NCBI GenBank assembly: GCA_037128705.1
Contig: JBAXVX010000013.1
Location: 1-64,000 of the forward strand
DNA from: CAIVAT01 sp037128705
GTDB lineage: Bacteria; Bacteroidota; Bacteroidia; Bacteroidales; FEN-979
Direction of reading: 5' to 3'
Length of the DNA stretch: 64,000 nucleotides
Shown here: one piece after another, positions 26,507-35,959 of the stretch
Layout of the letters: every line of letters begins with the position of its first letter
How positions within the stretch are numbered: the stretch's first letter is position 1
Notes under the pieces: model-generated
The model's database searches: none
Told to the model about the DNA's origin: nothing
The model's input: the letters and a program-made list of their open reading frames with translations, nothing else
Program-made: the position numbers and the translations under genes

Positions 26507-28300
26507 TTATCTGTTATAAATCATTTTTTTACTGAGTTGGCGGTTGTCGGCCATCAGAATGTATAAATAGATCCCGCTGGCAACTCTCGATCCGCTGTCA
26601 TTGCTGCCATCCCAGTAAATCGAATAATTCCCGTTCGGACAGTATTTTTTCATCAGAGTCTTCACATAATTCCCGGAAAGATCATAGATAATCAGAAGGA
26701 CATTGGCGGACTGCACAATATTGAATCCTATCGTGGTCCCTGTTGAGAAAGGGTTGGGATAATTCTGTTTCAGATCATCGCTGAGCGATGTGGTCTGGCT
26801 TTTTTCCTGCACGGCGGTTATATCTTCCGGAGTCCAGTAATCGGGAGGTTCGCCGGTCATGGTTGAACCGGGAGTAAGATCATGACCCGCCAGGGCCGGA
26901 TGGTCCGCAGCATAGCGGTAGGCCCTGAAAACACCATTGTAAGTGGGATAATGATCAGTTTTAATTCTCTTTAACCCGTCGCGGGTCATGGGGTTGACAT
27001 ATTCCCAAACGATGGCCGTGTCGGAGGGCGCAACTTCAAAGAAATGGCCATCGTTCATGGAACATATCAGCGTATTCCCGTTAGGAAGTCGCTGAGCGCC
27101 TGAGCCGATCGTACTGTAAAATGAGGTGTTGTTTTTACTTGAATATCTCCAGACAATCTGTTTTGATACGTTCTTGTTCTCCTTCATCAGGTTGGGATCG
27201 GGCGACGACACAATGTTATACCCCGCATCCGGAGGATTTATGAAATTTGATGTAACGGTGCCTGAGGAGTTAAGGTATGGGTTGATCTCAATGATATACG
27301 ATTGGGGTGTGAGTTCGAAAAGGTTCTGTCCATTGCAGAAAACAAGGAAATTACCCGCACCCGGCAGTCCCGGCTTTATCCATTGAATGTGATGGGATCC
27401 TCCCAGCTGTTTGTTTCCTGCTGTTGCTTTCTCCCAGTTATCAAGCACCGAAGGAGGATCTCCCTGGTCATATTTGGCAGGATCCCCAAATCGGTATTTG
27501 AAATCACCCGCAGTAGTTGCAGCAAGGGCGATACTGCCAACCGGATCATTGGGAATGAATGTATTGCCATGATCGATCACATAAAATTCGCCATGAACGG
27601 AGTTGATCACGATAAGATCAAGATCCAGGTTATAATCAAGGGAGTTGCAGTGCATCCAGTCGCTTTTTACAGGATTCCCCCGAATATTCAGGTTGATCCT
27701 GCCAGGAGTATCGGCAATGACGCCATAGGTCGACTTTGAGGGATCAATGTCCTGGACAACATGATTAAAGAACCACCATTCCCAGATCACGTTACCCTGT
27801 CTGTCAACCTCAACAATGGCATCCATTTGTGAGCCGGTATAATTATGTGCCGGGTCACAGCCAGCATCAAGACATTGCTGGGCAGTGAGGTCCTTATTCG
27901 CAATAAATATGAAAGTTGAATCACCGAGTTTGGGGTTATAAATTTTTCCAAAGTCATGGTGGCCATGATAATTGGAGCGGGATTCGGTATACTGCCACAC
28001 CGTATTCCCGTTCCAGTCAAGTTCTTTCCATATATTCTGATTGCTTGGATTGCCCCCCACCGCATCAAGCAGGGTTCCTGCCTCTGTGAACCGGGGATTT
28101 GTGCCCATGGACCATGTATGTACAACATGGCCTTCAAAATCAATCAGGTAAGTCATTCCTCTTGTGCCAAATAAAGTATAACCGGCAAAGGTTCTGGAGT
28201 TATCCCAATACCTGGTTTCAGTCTTCACCATAAAATTTTCCTGGGAAAGAACTGACAGAGCAAAGAGGAGAAGGCTTGACAATAAAAGGCTCTTTTTCAT
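26507..28300 (-). CDS. Arylsulfotransferase-like propeller with T9SS sorting domain
   Basis: A 597-residue paralogue of the protein at 20862-22526. It shares the signature NSRTFAGYTLFGTRGMTYLID, the HHDFGKIYNP and HHIQWIKPGLPGAGNFLVF segments and SGAQRLPNGNTLICSMNDGHFFEV. The T9SS domain is LKQNYPNPFSTGTTIGFNI to KMIYNR. It is the first gene after the promoter at 28329-28360 and probably heads an operon running through 20862. As with its paralogue, sulfotransferase activity is deduced from fold and histidines, not proven. Confidence 0.8.
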   Translation of the reverse strand: MKKSLLLSSLLLFALSVLSQENFMVKTETRYWDNSRTFAGYTLFGTRGMTYLIDFEGHVVHTWSMGTNPRFTEAGTLLDAVGGNPSNQNIWKELDWNGNTVWQYTESRSNYHGHHDFGKIYNPKLGDSTFIFIANKDLTAQQCLDAGCDPAHNYTGSQMDAIVEVDRQGNVIWEWWFFNHVVQDIDPSKSTYGVIADTPGRINLNIRGNPVKSDWMHCNSLDYNLDLDLIVINSVHGEFYVIDHGNTFIPNDPVGSIALAATTAGDFKYRFGDPAKYDQGDPPSVLDNWEKATAGNKQLGGSHHIQWIKPGLPGAGNFLVFCNGQNLFELTPQSYIIEINPYLNSSGTVTSNFINPPDAGYNIVSSPDPNLMKENKNVSKQIVWRYSSKNNTSFYSTIGSGAQRLPNGNTLICSMNDGHFFEVAPSDTAIVWEYVNPMTRDGLKRIKTDHYPTYNGVFRAYRYAADHPALAGHDLTPGSTMTGEPPDYWTPEDITAVQEKSQTTSLSDDLKQNYPNPFSTGTTIGFNIVQSANVLLIIYDLSGNYVKTLMKKYCPNGNYSIYWDGSNDSGSRVASGIYLYILMADNRQLSKKMIYNR

Positions 28301-28328
28301 AGGGAGATGATTAAGTTATTCATTTTGC

Positions 28329-28360
28329 CAAAATTATTTTTACCTGGGTTTTCCTGCAAA
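28329..28360 (-). promoter_or_regulatory. Full Bacteroidota promoter of the secreted-enzyme operon
   Basis: On the minus strand, TTTG at 28360-28357 is followed after 20 nt by TAATTTTG at 28336-28329, matching both -33 TTTG and -7 TAnnTTTG with ideal spacing. It lies 29 nt before the ATG at 28300 and would drive the genes from 26507-28300 through 20862-22526. Confidence 0.75.
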
Positions 28361-28441
28361 TCTTTTCAATGAACAGGGAGTTTTAACCCGCGGAATCAGC
28401 AAATTATTCAGCGAAGGATTCCGGAGTTCTGAGGGCATATC

Positions 28442-30079
28442 CTACCGGTTGATGATAATTTTTTTAGTCCCCTTGTACGCCACAGTCGTAATTCGTAAAA
28501 AATATACCCCTTCGGCAAAACCCCCGACATCGATACTGGTCGACTTTGTCTGCAACAGCGTTTGTCCGAGCATATTGACCAGACTGATCTCTGCAGGACC
28601 GATGCCCTCGGGGAGAACTACAGTTATCCTTTCCTTCGCCGGGTTAGGATACACTTTTACTTCGGCAACACCAGTTTTAGCCTGTATTCCTGTCGGGCAA
28701 TTCCCGATGGTATAACTGAAAGCCACTTCCCTGTTATGATGAATGCCACCAATGGTATCGGCCGGCAAATATGCCCGTACAAAATCCACCCTCACGCAGG
28801 TTGAAGTAACAGTAACCTTTAAATGACCCGAGCCATCAAGGGTATCGGAAACATAGGCCCCGGCATTGGCCTTCATCCCTAACTCGTAGGTTGAGTCGCT
28901 GGGCATGGGGACTTCCTGGTAGATCACCCCGTCTAAAACCTCGCGGGCGAACAAATGATCGTGCCCCTGAAAGTAAATATTCACCCCGTTATCGACGAAC
29001 AGCTGGTGAATCGGCTTATCCCAGCCCGGGCGTTGGGTCGTGAACCCCCAGGTAGTGCCATTTGCTTCATATCCGCCCCATTCAAAATACTTTGCCGTAG
29101 CTATTCCGCCCCTGCCTTCGCCCCGGGTATGATGGGCAAATACGAATTTGAATTTTGCAGTACTGTTTTCGAGGGTGTTTTTCAACCAGGTGTATTGAGC
29201 TGAACCCAGGGTCCATTCCCAGTTCTTCGGTTTTGCCGAAGTATCGCAGTCATACCGGTAAACATCAAGTACTACGAAAAGGGCATCGCCCCAGGTCCAT
29301 GAGTAGTAGTTTTCGGGATTCCCCATGCCATATCCTTCAGAGTCGGGATTGCCCGAATAGAAACTCCCCGGACTGGGATTTGGGTAATAGAACTTCCGCC
29401 ATAAAGTAGCATAAACCGCAATATTTTCCGGGGGATTCTGCTTCAGGAAATAGGCTTTTTCACCCTCATGATTGCCGAGGCATATAAACAGTGGTAACGA
29501 ATGGCAGATACTGCCGAGGTATTGACGGTAATCTTTATGCAGGGCATCCATCTGGGCGGATGTTGTGGTATTCGGATTGTGGTCATCACCAAAAATATCT
29601 CCCAGGGAAAACATAAAATCGGGATTGTCTTTGGCCTGGTTGTCAAGGCATACCTGGTAGAGGCTACGAATACCCTTTTTATCGTATAGATGTTCATCTG
29701 ATTCAATGGTGAATGAAAATGCACTGCCTTCCGCCCTCTGTGTATGAAAACTGTACTCGGGACCGGTCATGAAAGCAGTTGTGGCACCATTTGCCCGGTA
29801 CCTCGTCCGGTAATAATATTTAGTATCGGGGAGAAGCCCTGTGATATCGGTTTCAAGCGGCGTATCTTTTGCTGCGACGGCCTGAGGAGTCCAGGAGTTA
29901 TAGCCTCCCGGCGACACACCGTACTCCAGGTAAACTTCGGTCGATTGATCGAACAATATGCTGATGGTCACAGATGAAGATGTAGGCCTTCCAAGGATAA
30001 TATCATAGGACTGGGCAAATGAATAAGTCCCTGTAAATAAACTGGAAAGCATGAGCGCAATGGCTGGAAGTGTTCGCAT
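28442..30079 (-). CDS. Purple-acid-phosphatase-like metallophosphoesterase, T9SS cargo
   Basis: I start at 30079 (MRTLPAIALMLSSLF, signal ending SFAQ), not at the upstream ATG at 30127, giving 545 residues. It is a paralogue of 24829-26499 with an FN3-like N-domain (VTISILFDQSTEVYLEYG) and ligands ESDEHLYD, LGDIFGDD, LGNHEGE, AHHTRGEGRGG and GHDHLFA. The T9SS domain begins VKVYPNPAKERITVVL. The gap to the next gene, 141 bp, holds that gene's promoter, so this gene is a separate transcription unit in front of the operon. Confidence 0.85.
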   Translation of the reverse strand: MRTLPAIALMLSSLFTGTYSFAQSYDIILGRPTSSSVTISILFDQSTEVYLEYGVSPGGYNSWTPQAVAAKDTPLETDITGLLPDTKYYYRTRYRANGATTAFMTGPEYSFHTQRAEGSAFSFTIESDEHLYDKKGIRSLYQVCLDNQAKDNPDFMFSLGDIFGDDHNPNTTTSAQMDALHKDYRQYLGSICHSLPLFICLGNHEGEKAYFLKQNPPENIAVYATLWRKFYYPNPSPGSFYSGNPDSEGYGMGNPENYYSWTWGDALFVVLDVYRYDCDTSAKPKNWEWTLGSAQYTWLKNTLENSTAKFKFVFAHHTRGEGRGGIATAKYFEWGGYEANGTTWGFTTQRPGWDKPIHQLFVDNGVNIYFQGHDHLFAREVLDGVIYQEVPMPSDSTYELGMKANAGAYVSDTLDGSGHLKVTVTSTCVRVDFVRAYLPADTIGGIHHNREVAFSYTIGNCPTGIQAKTGVAEVKVYPNPAKERITVVLPEGIGPAEISLVNMLGQTLLQTKSTSIDVGGFAEGVYFLRITTVAYKGTKKIIINR

Positions 30080-30155
30080 TGTTAATGGGATTATGAATAA
30101 TTTGCTGAGATTATGAAAAGTATACACCTTGCGAACGATTTACCCTGATGCAAAA

Positions 30156-30204
30156 ATGCCGGGAGGTGCAGTTTGTAGCCCATACAAACTGCACCTCCCG
30201 GCAT
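30156..30204 (-). terminator. 22-bp perfect hairpin terminator
   Basis: Positions 156-177 and 183-204 of this kilobase (30156-30177 with 30183-30204) are perfect complements around a 5-nt loop. On the minus strand the stem is followed by TTTTT, so it should terminate the transcript of the 1402-residue repeat protein. Such a long perfect stem is unusual for a plain terminator. Confidence 0.7.
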
Positions 30205-30230
30205 ACTAACAAGATAATCAACGGATTGTT

Positions 30231-33200
30231 TTAATTCATCAATATCGCTTTAAATGTAAATATCCGGTTGCTGGTTTTAATTGAAATGAGATAGATTGAA
30301 CCGGGATTTAGTTTCATCGGGATGAGATAACTTAAATCCTGCTTTTTGTCTGAAAAATAGACTGTTCTGCCCAGCATATCAAATACGCCGATCTGATTCG
30401 CTTCTGTCACTGTGTTGGAGAAAACCCGTATGCCATTCTCGCTCAGGTTCACTTTCAATTCATCATTTGAAATGGGATTTACCGAGGTGGTTCCGCAAGC
30501 GTCGCAGGTGCTCCATAAGAAACAGATTGTTGTATCGGCGCCGGCCAGGGAGGATAACCTGTTCGTATACTGAGCATTTCCATTGGTACAGGACCAGGTA
30601 GGATCCAACACTTCTTTTGTAGGCCCGACTCCGTTCACAAATAAATATTCAATGTTCTGATCTGCTACCAGTTGCAAGGTCGCTTCATACGTCTCATTGC
30701 CGATCGAGGTCATGGGTGTTCCCGGCCAGTTGGTCCAGTTGGTCCAGCTGCCAAACACATAAACCGGTATGGAATCAGCACTTTGAACCTGGAATGTGAC
30801 GGCAATGGAATCTACGGGAGCAGACCCGCAGGTTGCACAGGAAGCCCAGGTATAACAGATGGTCGTATCGGCGCTTCCCAATGCCAGGACCCTGTTTGTG
30901 TACTGGGCATTGCCATTGGTACATGGCCATGAAGGATCGAGCACTTCCTTTACAGGCGTGGTCCCGTTCACATAGAGGAACTCGAAATTACTGTTTGATG
31001 CGAAGCTCATTGTGGCAGAATAGGTGTCGTTTCCAATAGAGGTCATGGGTGTTCCCGGCCAGTCGCTCCAATTATTCCAGTTTCCAAACACATACACGGA
31101 TGTTGAATCAGGGCTCTGGACCTGGAAGGTAACGTCAATGGAATCAGCGGGAGGTGAACCGCAAGTTTCACAGGAAGCCCATTTATAGCAGAGTGTGATA
31201 TCATTGCTACCCACGGACAAAACCCTGTTTGTGGCCTGTGCATTTCCATTGGTACAACCCCACGAAGGATCCAGAATTTCCTGAATAGGTGAAGAGCCAT
31301 TTACAAAGAGAAATTCATAGTTGCTGTTTGCCGGAACCCTCATCGTTTTAACATAGATATTATTTCCGATGGCACTCATTGGATCTCCGGGCCAGTTGAC
31401 CCAGTTGTTCCAACTACCGAAAACATAGGCCTGGGTTGAATCAGGGCTTTGAACCTGAAATGTCACCTGAACGGTGGTCGTATCAGCTTCACCAAAAGTC
31501 ACATCGTCAAAATAATAAGTTCTGTTGCCGGCAGCAGCGCCTGCTGTTCCAAAATTGAAAAACACCGACATCTTTTTATAGATATAGCTGAAATTGATGG
31601 GAGCTGTTCCGGGTACCTGGTTAGAAAAATCGTACTCCAGTATCTCCCACTGACCATATCTGGTGGTCAGTTTTTCTGCTTCCACACTTTTGGTTGGATC
31701 GTTTGGATCTTCAATCTTCATGCGGATGGGGACTCCGGCATCGGGCGAATAAACCCGCATGGTCATTTTGGTTGAGCCCGCAGCAAAGGGGACAGGATTA
31801 GCAAAACCTACCGTTCCTCCGATGGTCGTGCCCGCCCAGAATTCGGCCGTATTGGATTTGATGACTTTACATGCCAAATTAGTCGGAACCACCGGATCGG
31901 TTACAATGCTGCTCGCATTGCCCCCAAAATCAACCAGGTTATAGATCACGTTCGTGTTGTCGAAGCTTACCGGAAGGTCGACCGGGGCCGGGCCGGCAGC
32001 GCCAAAAGCAATATCATCGCAGTAGTATGTCTTGGTTCCGGCCGCTGCGCCAGTTGTTCCAAAATTGAAAAATACGGACAACTTCTTATATGTATAGCTG
32101 AAATTGATGGCTGCGGTTCCGGGGGCCTGGTTGGCAAAATCGAACTCCAGGGTCTCCCAACGGTCAGATCCTGTAGTCTGTTTCTCCGTTTCAACACTTT
32201 TGGTTGGATCGTTCGGATCCTCAACTTTTATACGGATGGGAGTGCCGGCATTGGGTGAATAAACCCGCATGTTCATCTTGGTTGAACCCACTGCAAATGG
32301 AACAGGATTCGCAAAACCTACCGATCCTCCGATGGTTGTGCCTGCCCAGAGTTCTGCTGTATTTGATTTGATGACTTTACACACCTTATTGGTTGGATTC
32401 ACCGGATCGGCGACGATACTGCTCGCATTGCCCCCAAAATCAACCAGGTTAAAATTAACATTGGTGTTGTCAAAAGTTACCGGCAGGTCTACCGGGATGG
32501 GGGGGGCAGGACCAAAAGCGATATCATCGCAATAGTATGTTTTGGTACCGGCCGCTGCGCCCGTTGTTCCAAAATTGAAAAATACCGACAGCTTTTTATA
32601 GGTATAGCTGAAATTGATGGCTTGAGTTCCGGGAGCCTGGTTGGAAAAATCGAACTCCAGGGTCTCCCAACCATTGGCAACAGTTGTCAGCTTTTCTGTT
32701 TCCACACTTCTGCTTCCATTGTTGGGATCTTCAACCTTGATACGAATGGGAATACCGGCATTGGGAGAATAGACCCGCATGTGCATCTTGGTTGAACCCA
32801 CTGCAAATGGAATAGGATTCGCAAAACCTACAGATCCTCCAATGGTGGTGCCCGCCCAGAGTTCTGCCGTATTTGATTTGATGACTTTACACACTTTGTT
32901 GGTTAGAACCACCGGATCGGCGACAATACTGCTCGCATTGCCCCCAAAATCAACCAGGTTATAGTTTACGTTGGGGTTGTCGAAGGTAACCGGAAGGTCT
33001 ACCAGAGTCGGGCCGGCAGAACCAAAAGCGATGTCATCGCAATAGTATGTTTTGGTACCGGCCGCTGCGCCCGTTGTTCCAAAATTGAAAAATACCGACA
33101 GCTTTTTATAGGTATAGCTGAAATTGATGGCTGCGGTTCCGGGAGCCTGGTTCGCAAAATCAAATTCAAGGGTCTCCCAGCCATTGGCCACTGTTGTCAG

Positions 33201-34439
33201 CTTTTCTGTTTCTACACTTTTGGTTGGGTTGTTTGGATCTTCAACCTTCATACGGATGGGAATACCGGCATCGGGCGAATAAACCCGCATAGTCATTTTG
33301 GTTGATCCCACTGCAAAGGGAATGGCCGTTGCAAAACCGGTCGATCCTCCAATGGTCGTACCCGCCCAGAGTTCTGCCGTATTGGATTTGATGACTTTAC
33401 ACACCTTGTTGGTCGGAACCACCGGATCGGCGACAATACTGCTCGCATTGCCCCCAAAATCAACCAGGTTATAGTTCACGTTGGGGTTGTCGAAGGTTAC
33501 AGGTAAGTCTACCAGGGGCGGGGGGGCAGCACCGAAAGCGATGTCATCGCAATAGTATGTTTTGGTACCGGCCGCTGCACCAGTAGTTCCAAAATTGAAA
33601 AATACCGACAGCTTTTTATAGGTATAGCTGAAATTGATGGCTTGAGTTCCGGGAGCCTGATTCGCAAAATCAAATTCAAGGGTCTCCCACCCATTGGCCA
33701 CTGTTGTCAGCTTTTCTGTTTCTACACTTTTGCCTCCATCGTTGGGATCCTCAACCTTGATACGGATGGGAATACCGGCATTGGGTGAATAAACCCGCAT
33801 GTTCATCTTGGTGGAACCCACGGCAAAGGGAATGGCCGTTGCAAAACCGGTCGATCCGCCTATGGTCGTACCCGCCCAGAGTTCTGCCGTATTGGATTTG
33901 ATGACTTTACACACCTTGTTGGTCGGAACCACCGGATCGGCGACAATACTGCTCGCATTGCCCCCAAAATCAACCAGGTTATAGTTCACGTTGGGGTTGT
34001 CGAAGGTTACAGGCAAATTCAGCAATTCCGGGATGTTGCATGTGTTACAAGTAGCCCAAGTGTAACAGACCGTTGAATTACTGCTTCCTGTGGTGAGCAC
34101 CCTGTTGGTGTACTGAGCATTGCCATTGGTACATGGCCACGCCGGATTCAGTACCTCTTTTTCGGGTGTGCCGCCATTTACAAAAAGATATTCATATGTG
34201 GTCCCGGAATTTAATGGCAGTGTGACAGCATAATAACCATTCCCGATTGAAGTCATCTGATCTCCGGGCCAGTTCCCCCAGCCGCTCCAGCTACCAAAAA
34301 CATAAACAGGTGTCAATGCAGGATTTTGAACCTGAAATGTAATATTGACTGTGGCCAACGGCCTGTTTATCTCAGTTTGTCCGACAACAAAGGCTGAGAA
34401 TAGCATGCTGAAAATTGAAAATAGGATTCGTTTTTTCAT
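30231..34439 (-). CDS. Giant secreted repeat protein, carbohydrate-binding-like, T9SS cargo
   Basis: A 1402-residue secreted protein with a signal peptide ending VVGQ. The order is one Ig-like domain of about 111 residues (VYVFGSWSGWGNWPGD, EYLFVNGG, CTNGNAQYTNRVL, paired cysteines CNTC), then five 170-residue beta-sandwich repeats (LPVTFDN, LVDFGGNASSIV, AELWAGTTIGG, RVYSPNAG, FFNFGTTGAAAGTKTYYCDDIAFG). Three more copies of the Ig-like domain and a T9SS-type C-terminus follow. The beta-sandwich units resemble carbohydrate-binding modules and the Ig-like units resemble E-set glycogen/starch-binding domains. No catalytic domain is visible, so adhesion or glycan capture is the best guess. Confidence 0.8.
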   Translation of the reverse strand: MKKRILFSIFSMLFSAFVVGQTEINRPLATVNITFQVQNPALTPVYVFGSWSGWGNWPGDQMTSIGNGYYAVTLPLNSGTTYEYLFVNGGTPEKEVLNPAWPCTNGNAQYTNRVLTTGSSNSTVCYTWATCNTCNIPELLNLPVTFDNPNVNYNLVDFGGNASSIVADPVVPTNKVCKVIKSNTAELWAGTTIGGSTGFATAIPFAVGSTKMNMRVYSPNAGIPIRIKVEDPNDGGKSVETEKLTTVANGWETLEFDFANQAPGTQAINFSYTYKKLSVFFNFGTTGAAAGTKTYYCDDIAFGAAPPPLVDLPVTFDNPNVNYNLVDFGGNASSIVADPVVPTNKVCKVIKSNTAELWAGTTIGGSTGFATAIPFAVGSTKMTMRVYSPDAGIPIRMKVEDPNNPTKSVETEKLTTVANGWETLEFDFANQAPGTAAINFSYTYKKLSVFFNFGTTGAAAGTKTYYCDDIAFGSAGPTLVDLPVTFDNPNVNYNLVDFGGNASSIVADPVVLTNKVCKVIKSNTAELWAGTTIGGSVGFANPIPFAVGSTKMHMRVYSPNAGIPIRIKVEDPNNGSRSVETEKLTTVANGWETLEFDFSNQAPGTQAINFSYTYKKLSVFFNFGTTGAAAGTKTYYCDDIAFGPAPPIPVDLPVTFDNTNVNFNLVDFGGNASSIVADPVNPTNKVCKVIKSNTAELWAGTTIGGSVGFANPVPFAVGSTKMNMRVYSPNAGTPIRIKVEDPNDPTKSVETEKQTTGSDRWETLEFDFANQAPGTAAINFSYTYKKLSVFFNFGTTGAAAGTKTYYCDDIAFGAAGPAPVDLPVSFDNTNVIYNLVDFGGNASSIVTDPVVPTNLACKVIKSNTAEFWAGTTIGGTVGFANPVPFAAGSTKMTMRVYSPDAGVPIRMKIEDPNDPTKSVEAEKLTTRYGQWEILEYDFSNQVPGTAPINFSYIYKKMSVFFNFGTAGAAAGNRTYYFDDVTFGEADTTTVQVTFQVQSPDSTQAYVFGSWNNWVNWPGDPMSAIGNNIYVKTMRVPANSNYEFLFVNGSSPIQEILDPSWGCTNGNAQATNRVLSVGSNDITLCYKWASCETCGSPPADSIDVTFQVQSPDSTSVYVFGNWNNWSDWPGTPMTSIGNDTYSATMSFASNSNFEFLYVNGTTPVKEVLDPSWPCTNGNAQYTNRVLALGSADTTICYTWASCATCGSAPVDSIAVTFQVQSADSIPVYVFGSWTNWTNWPGTPMTSIGNETYEATLQLVADQNIEYLFVNGVGPTKEVLDPTWSCTNGNAQYTNRLSSLAGADTTICFLWSTCDACGTTSVNPISNDELKVNLSENGIRVFSNTVTEANQIGVFDMLGRTVYFSDKKQDLSYLIPMKLNPGSIYLISIKTSNRIFTFKAILMN
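30475..31473 (-). repeat. 333-bp tandem repeat x3
   Basis: Three tandem copies encode the C-terminal 111-residue Ig-like domains. CAGGAAGCCC recurs at 30838 and 31171, exactly 333 bp apart. The copies are more diverged than the 510-bp repeats. Confidence 0.75.
31474..34023 (-). repeat. 510-bp tandem repeat x5
   Basis: Five head-to-tail copies keep an exact 510-bp period: the 20-mer CCCCCAAAATCAACCAGGTT recurs at 31921, 32431, 32941, 33451 and 33961. Conservation at DNA level is high, so the array is recent or homogenised and may vary in copy number. A single related unit lies in the next gene (34502-35677). Confidence 0.92.
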
Positions 34440-34501
34440 ACTAATTTTCTTGAAGTGAATATCTTTTTATTGATGATTTCCTGTGGCAGAAACAAAATCA
34501 T

Positions 34502-35677
34502 TTAATTCTGCACTACACCTTTAACTGTTAGAACCTGGTTATTGACTTTTACAGAAATAAGATAAAGGCAACCAACGTTTAGGTTTAAAGGTATCAGACT
34601 GTTGATATTCATTTTTTTGTTGGAAAAATATACGGTCCTACCCAAAAGATCAGATATACCAATCTGATCAATTTCAACAAACATATTCGAAAAAATCCGG
34701 ATTCCATCCTTACTAAGACTGACCTTCATATTATCATTTGACAAGGAATTCACAGAAGTAGTGCCACATGAACTGCAGGTGCTCCAGATAAAACAAACGG
34801 TAGTGTCAGAACTGCCTAAAGTTAATACCCTGTTTGTATACTGGGCATTGCCATTGGTACATGGCCATGCAGGATTCAAAACCTCTTTCAAAGGTGTGCT
34901 GCCATTCACGAAAAGATATTCATAAGTTGAATTCGGGGAAAAGGGAAGGGTAGCAGCATATAATCCAGGTCCGACAAGCATCATCTGATCTCCAGGCCAA
35001 TTGCCCCAACCGCTCCAATTTCCAAATACATAAACCGGTTCTATATCAGGACTTTGCACCTGAAATGTAACATTAATTCCAGATGGGCCAGATCCGCCAA
35101 AGGCAATATCATCGCAATAGTAGGTCTTGGTACCAGCGGCAGCGCCTGTTGTTCCAAAATTGAAAAATACGGAGAGTTTCTTATAAATATAGGAGAAGTT
35201 AATGGCCGCTGTTCCGGGAGCCTGGATTGCGAAATTAAAAGTGAGGGTCTCCCATGCATTGGCCACGGTTGTTAAAACCTGTGTCTCAACACTTTTTGTA
35301 GGATCGTTGGGGTCTTCCACTTTCATACGGACCGGAGTTCCGGCATCGGGTGAGTAAACTCTCATGGTCATAAAAGTAGCGCCGGGAGCAAACGGCACAA
35401 CCGTTGCAAAACCAACTGTACCCCCAATGGTAGTTCCAGCCCAGGTTTCGGCAGTATTTGTTTTGATGACCTTACATACCATATTGGTTAACACGACTGG
35501 ATCGGCCACGATGCTGGAGGCGTTGCCGCCAAAATCGACCAGATCGTAGTTCACTGCGGGATCGTCGAAAGTAACAGGTAGATTTACCGCTGTCAATGGC
35601 AGATTTTTCATTGCCTGTCCGAAGCAGAATACTGAAAACAAAATGCTGAGAAATGTAAAAAGTAATTGTTTTTTCAT
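34502..35677 (-). CDS. Secreted carbohydrate-binding-like protein, T9SS cargo
   Basis: A 391-residue short relative of the 1402-residue protein. It has a signal peptide (MKKQLLFTFLSILFSVFCFGQ), one 170-residue beta-sandwich unit (LPVTFDDPAVNYD to YYCDDIAFGG), one Ig-like unit (VYVFGNWSGWGNWPGD to CSSCG) and a T9SS-type C-terminus (KVSLSKDGIRIFSN to LYLISVKV). It may represent the ancestral form from which the large repeat protein expanded. The candidate operator repeats at 35781-35864 lie upstream. No exact -7 box was found. Confidence 0.8.
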   Translation of the reverse strand: MKKQLLFTFLSILFSVFCFGQAMKNLPLTAVNLPVTFDDPAVNYDLVDFGGNASSIVADPVVLTNMVCKVIKTNTAETWAGTTIGGTVGFATVVPFAPGATFMTMRVYSPDAGTPVRMKVEDPNDPTKSVETQVLTTVANAWETLTFNFAIQAPGTAAINFSYIYKKLSVFFNFGTTGAAAGTKTYYCDDIAFGGSGPSGINVTFQVQSPDIEPVYVFGNWSGWGNWPGDQMMLVGPGLYAATLPFSPNSTYEYLFVNGSTPLKEVLNPAWPCTNGNAQYTNRVLTLGSSDTTVCFIWSTCSSCGTTSVNSLSNDNMKVSLSKDGIRIFSNMFVEIDQIGISDLLGRTVYFSNKKMNINSLIPLNLNVGCLYLISVKVNNQVLTVKGVVQN

Positions 35678-35780
35678 CGTGAATTGTTTTAAAGTTAAAT
35701 AAACAGGTATTCACTGTCTTGCAGTCTTGAATACGACCGCTAATGTAATGTGGAGAACATAGCACAACAAAATATTATCG

Positions 35781-35832
35781 TACATCAATAATGCATCAGG
35801 AATGACTTTTTTATTACATCATTAATACATCA
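35781..35832. promoter_or_regulatory. Four phased 7-bp direct repeats (TACATCA)
   Basis: TACATCA at 35781, TGCATCA at 35792, TACATCA at 35815 and TACATCA at 35826. Each pair is spaced 11 bp, one helical turn, and the pairs are 34 bp apart, about three turns. This lies 104-155 bp before the repeat-protein gene and after the LuxR-propeller gene, so it is a plausible activator site. Confidence 0.4.
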
Positions 35833-35864
35833 AGCTAATACATGATTACATATATTAGCTTGAT
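35829..35864. repeat. 12-bp inverted repeat
   Basis: ATCAAGCTAATA at 35829-35840 and TATTAGCTTGAT at 35853-35864 are perfect complements around 12 nt. No T-run follows on the minus strand, so an operator is more likely than a terminator. The remaining part of the 35678-35959 spacer shows only AT-rich sequence. Confidence 0.5.
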
Positions 35865-35959
35865 ATGGAACTATATAGTAATAATAAAATCAGCTGAAAA
35901 ACACGTCAGTATCTACACATGACGCAATGAAGGTTAAAACCCGGAATGCAGGTGGGAAT

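Noticed and set aside
31474..34023. Tandem repeats read as a mobile element
   Set aside because: They are in frame with a single gene, encode domain units, and lack terminal inverted repeats or a transposase.
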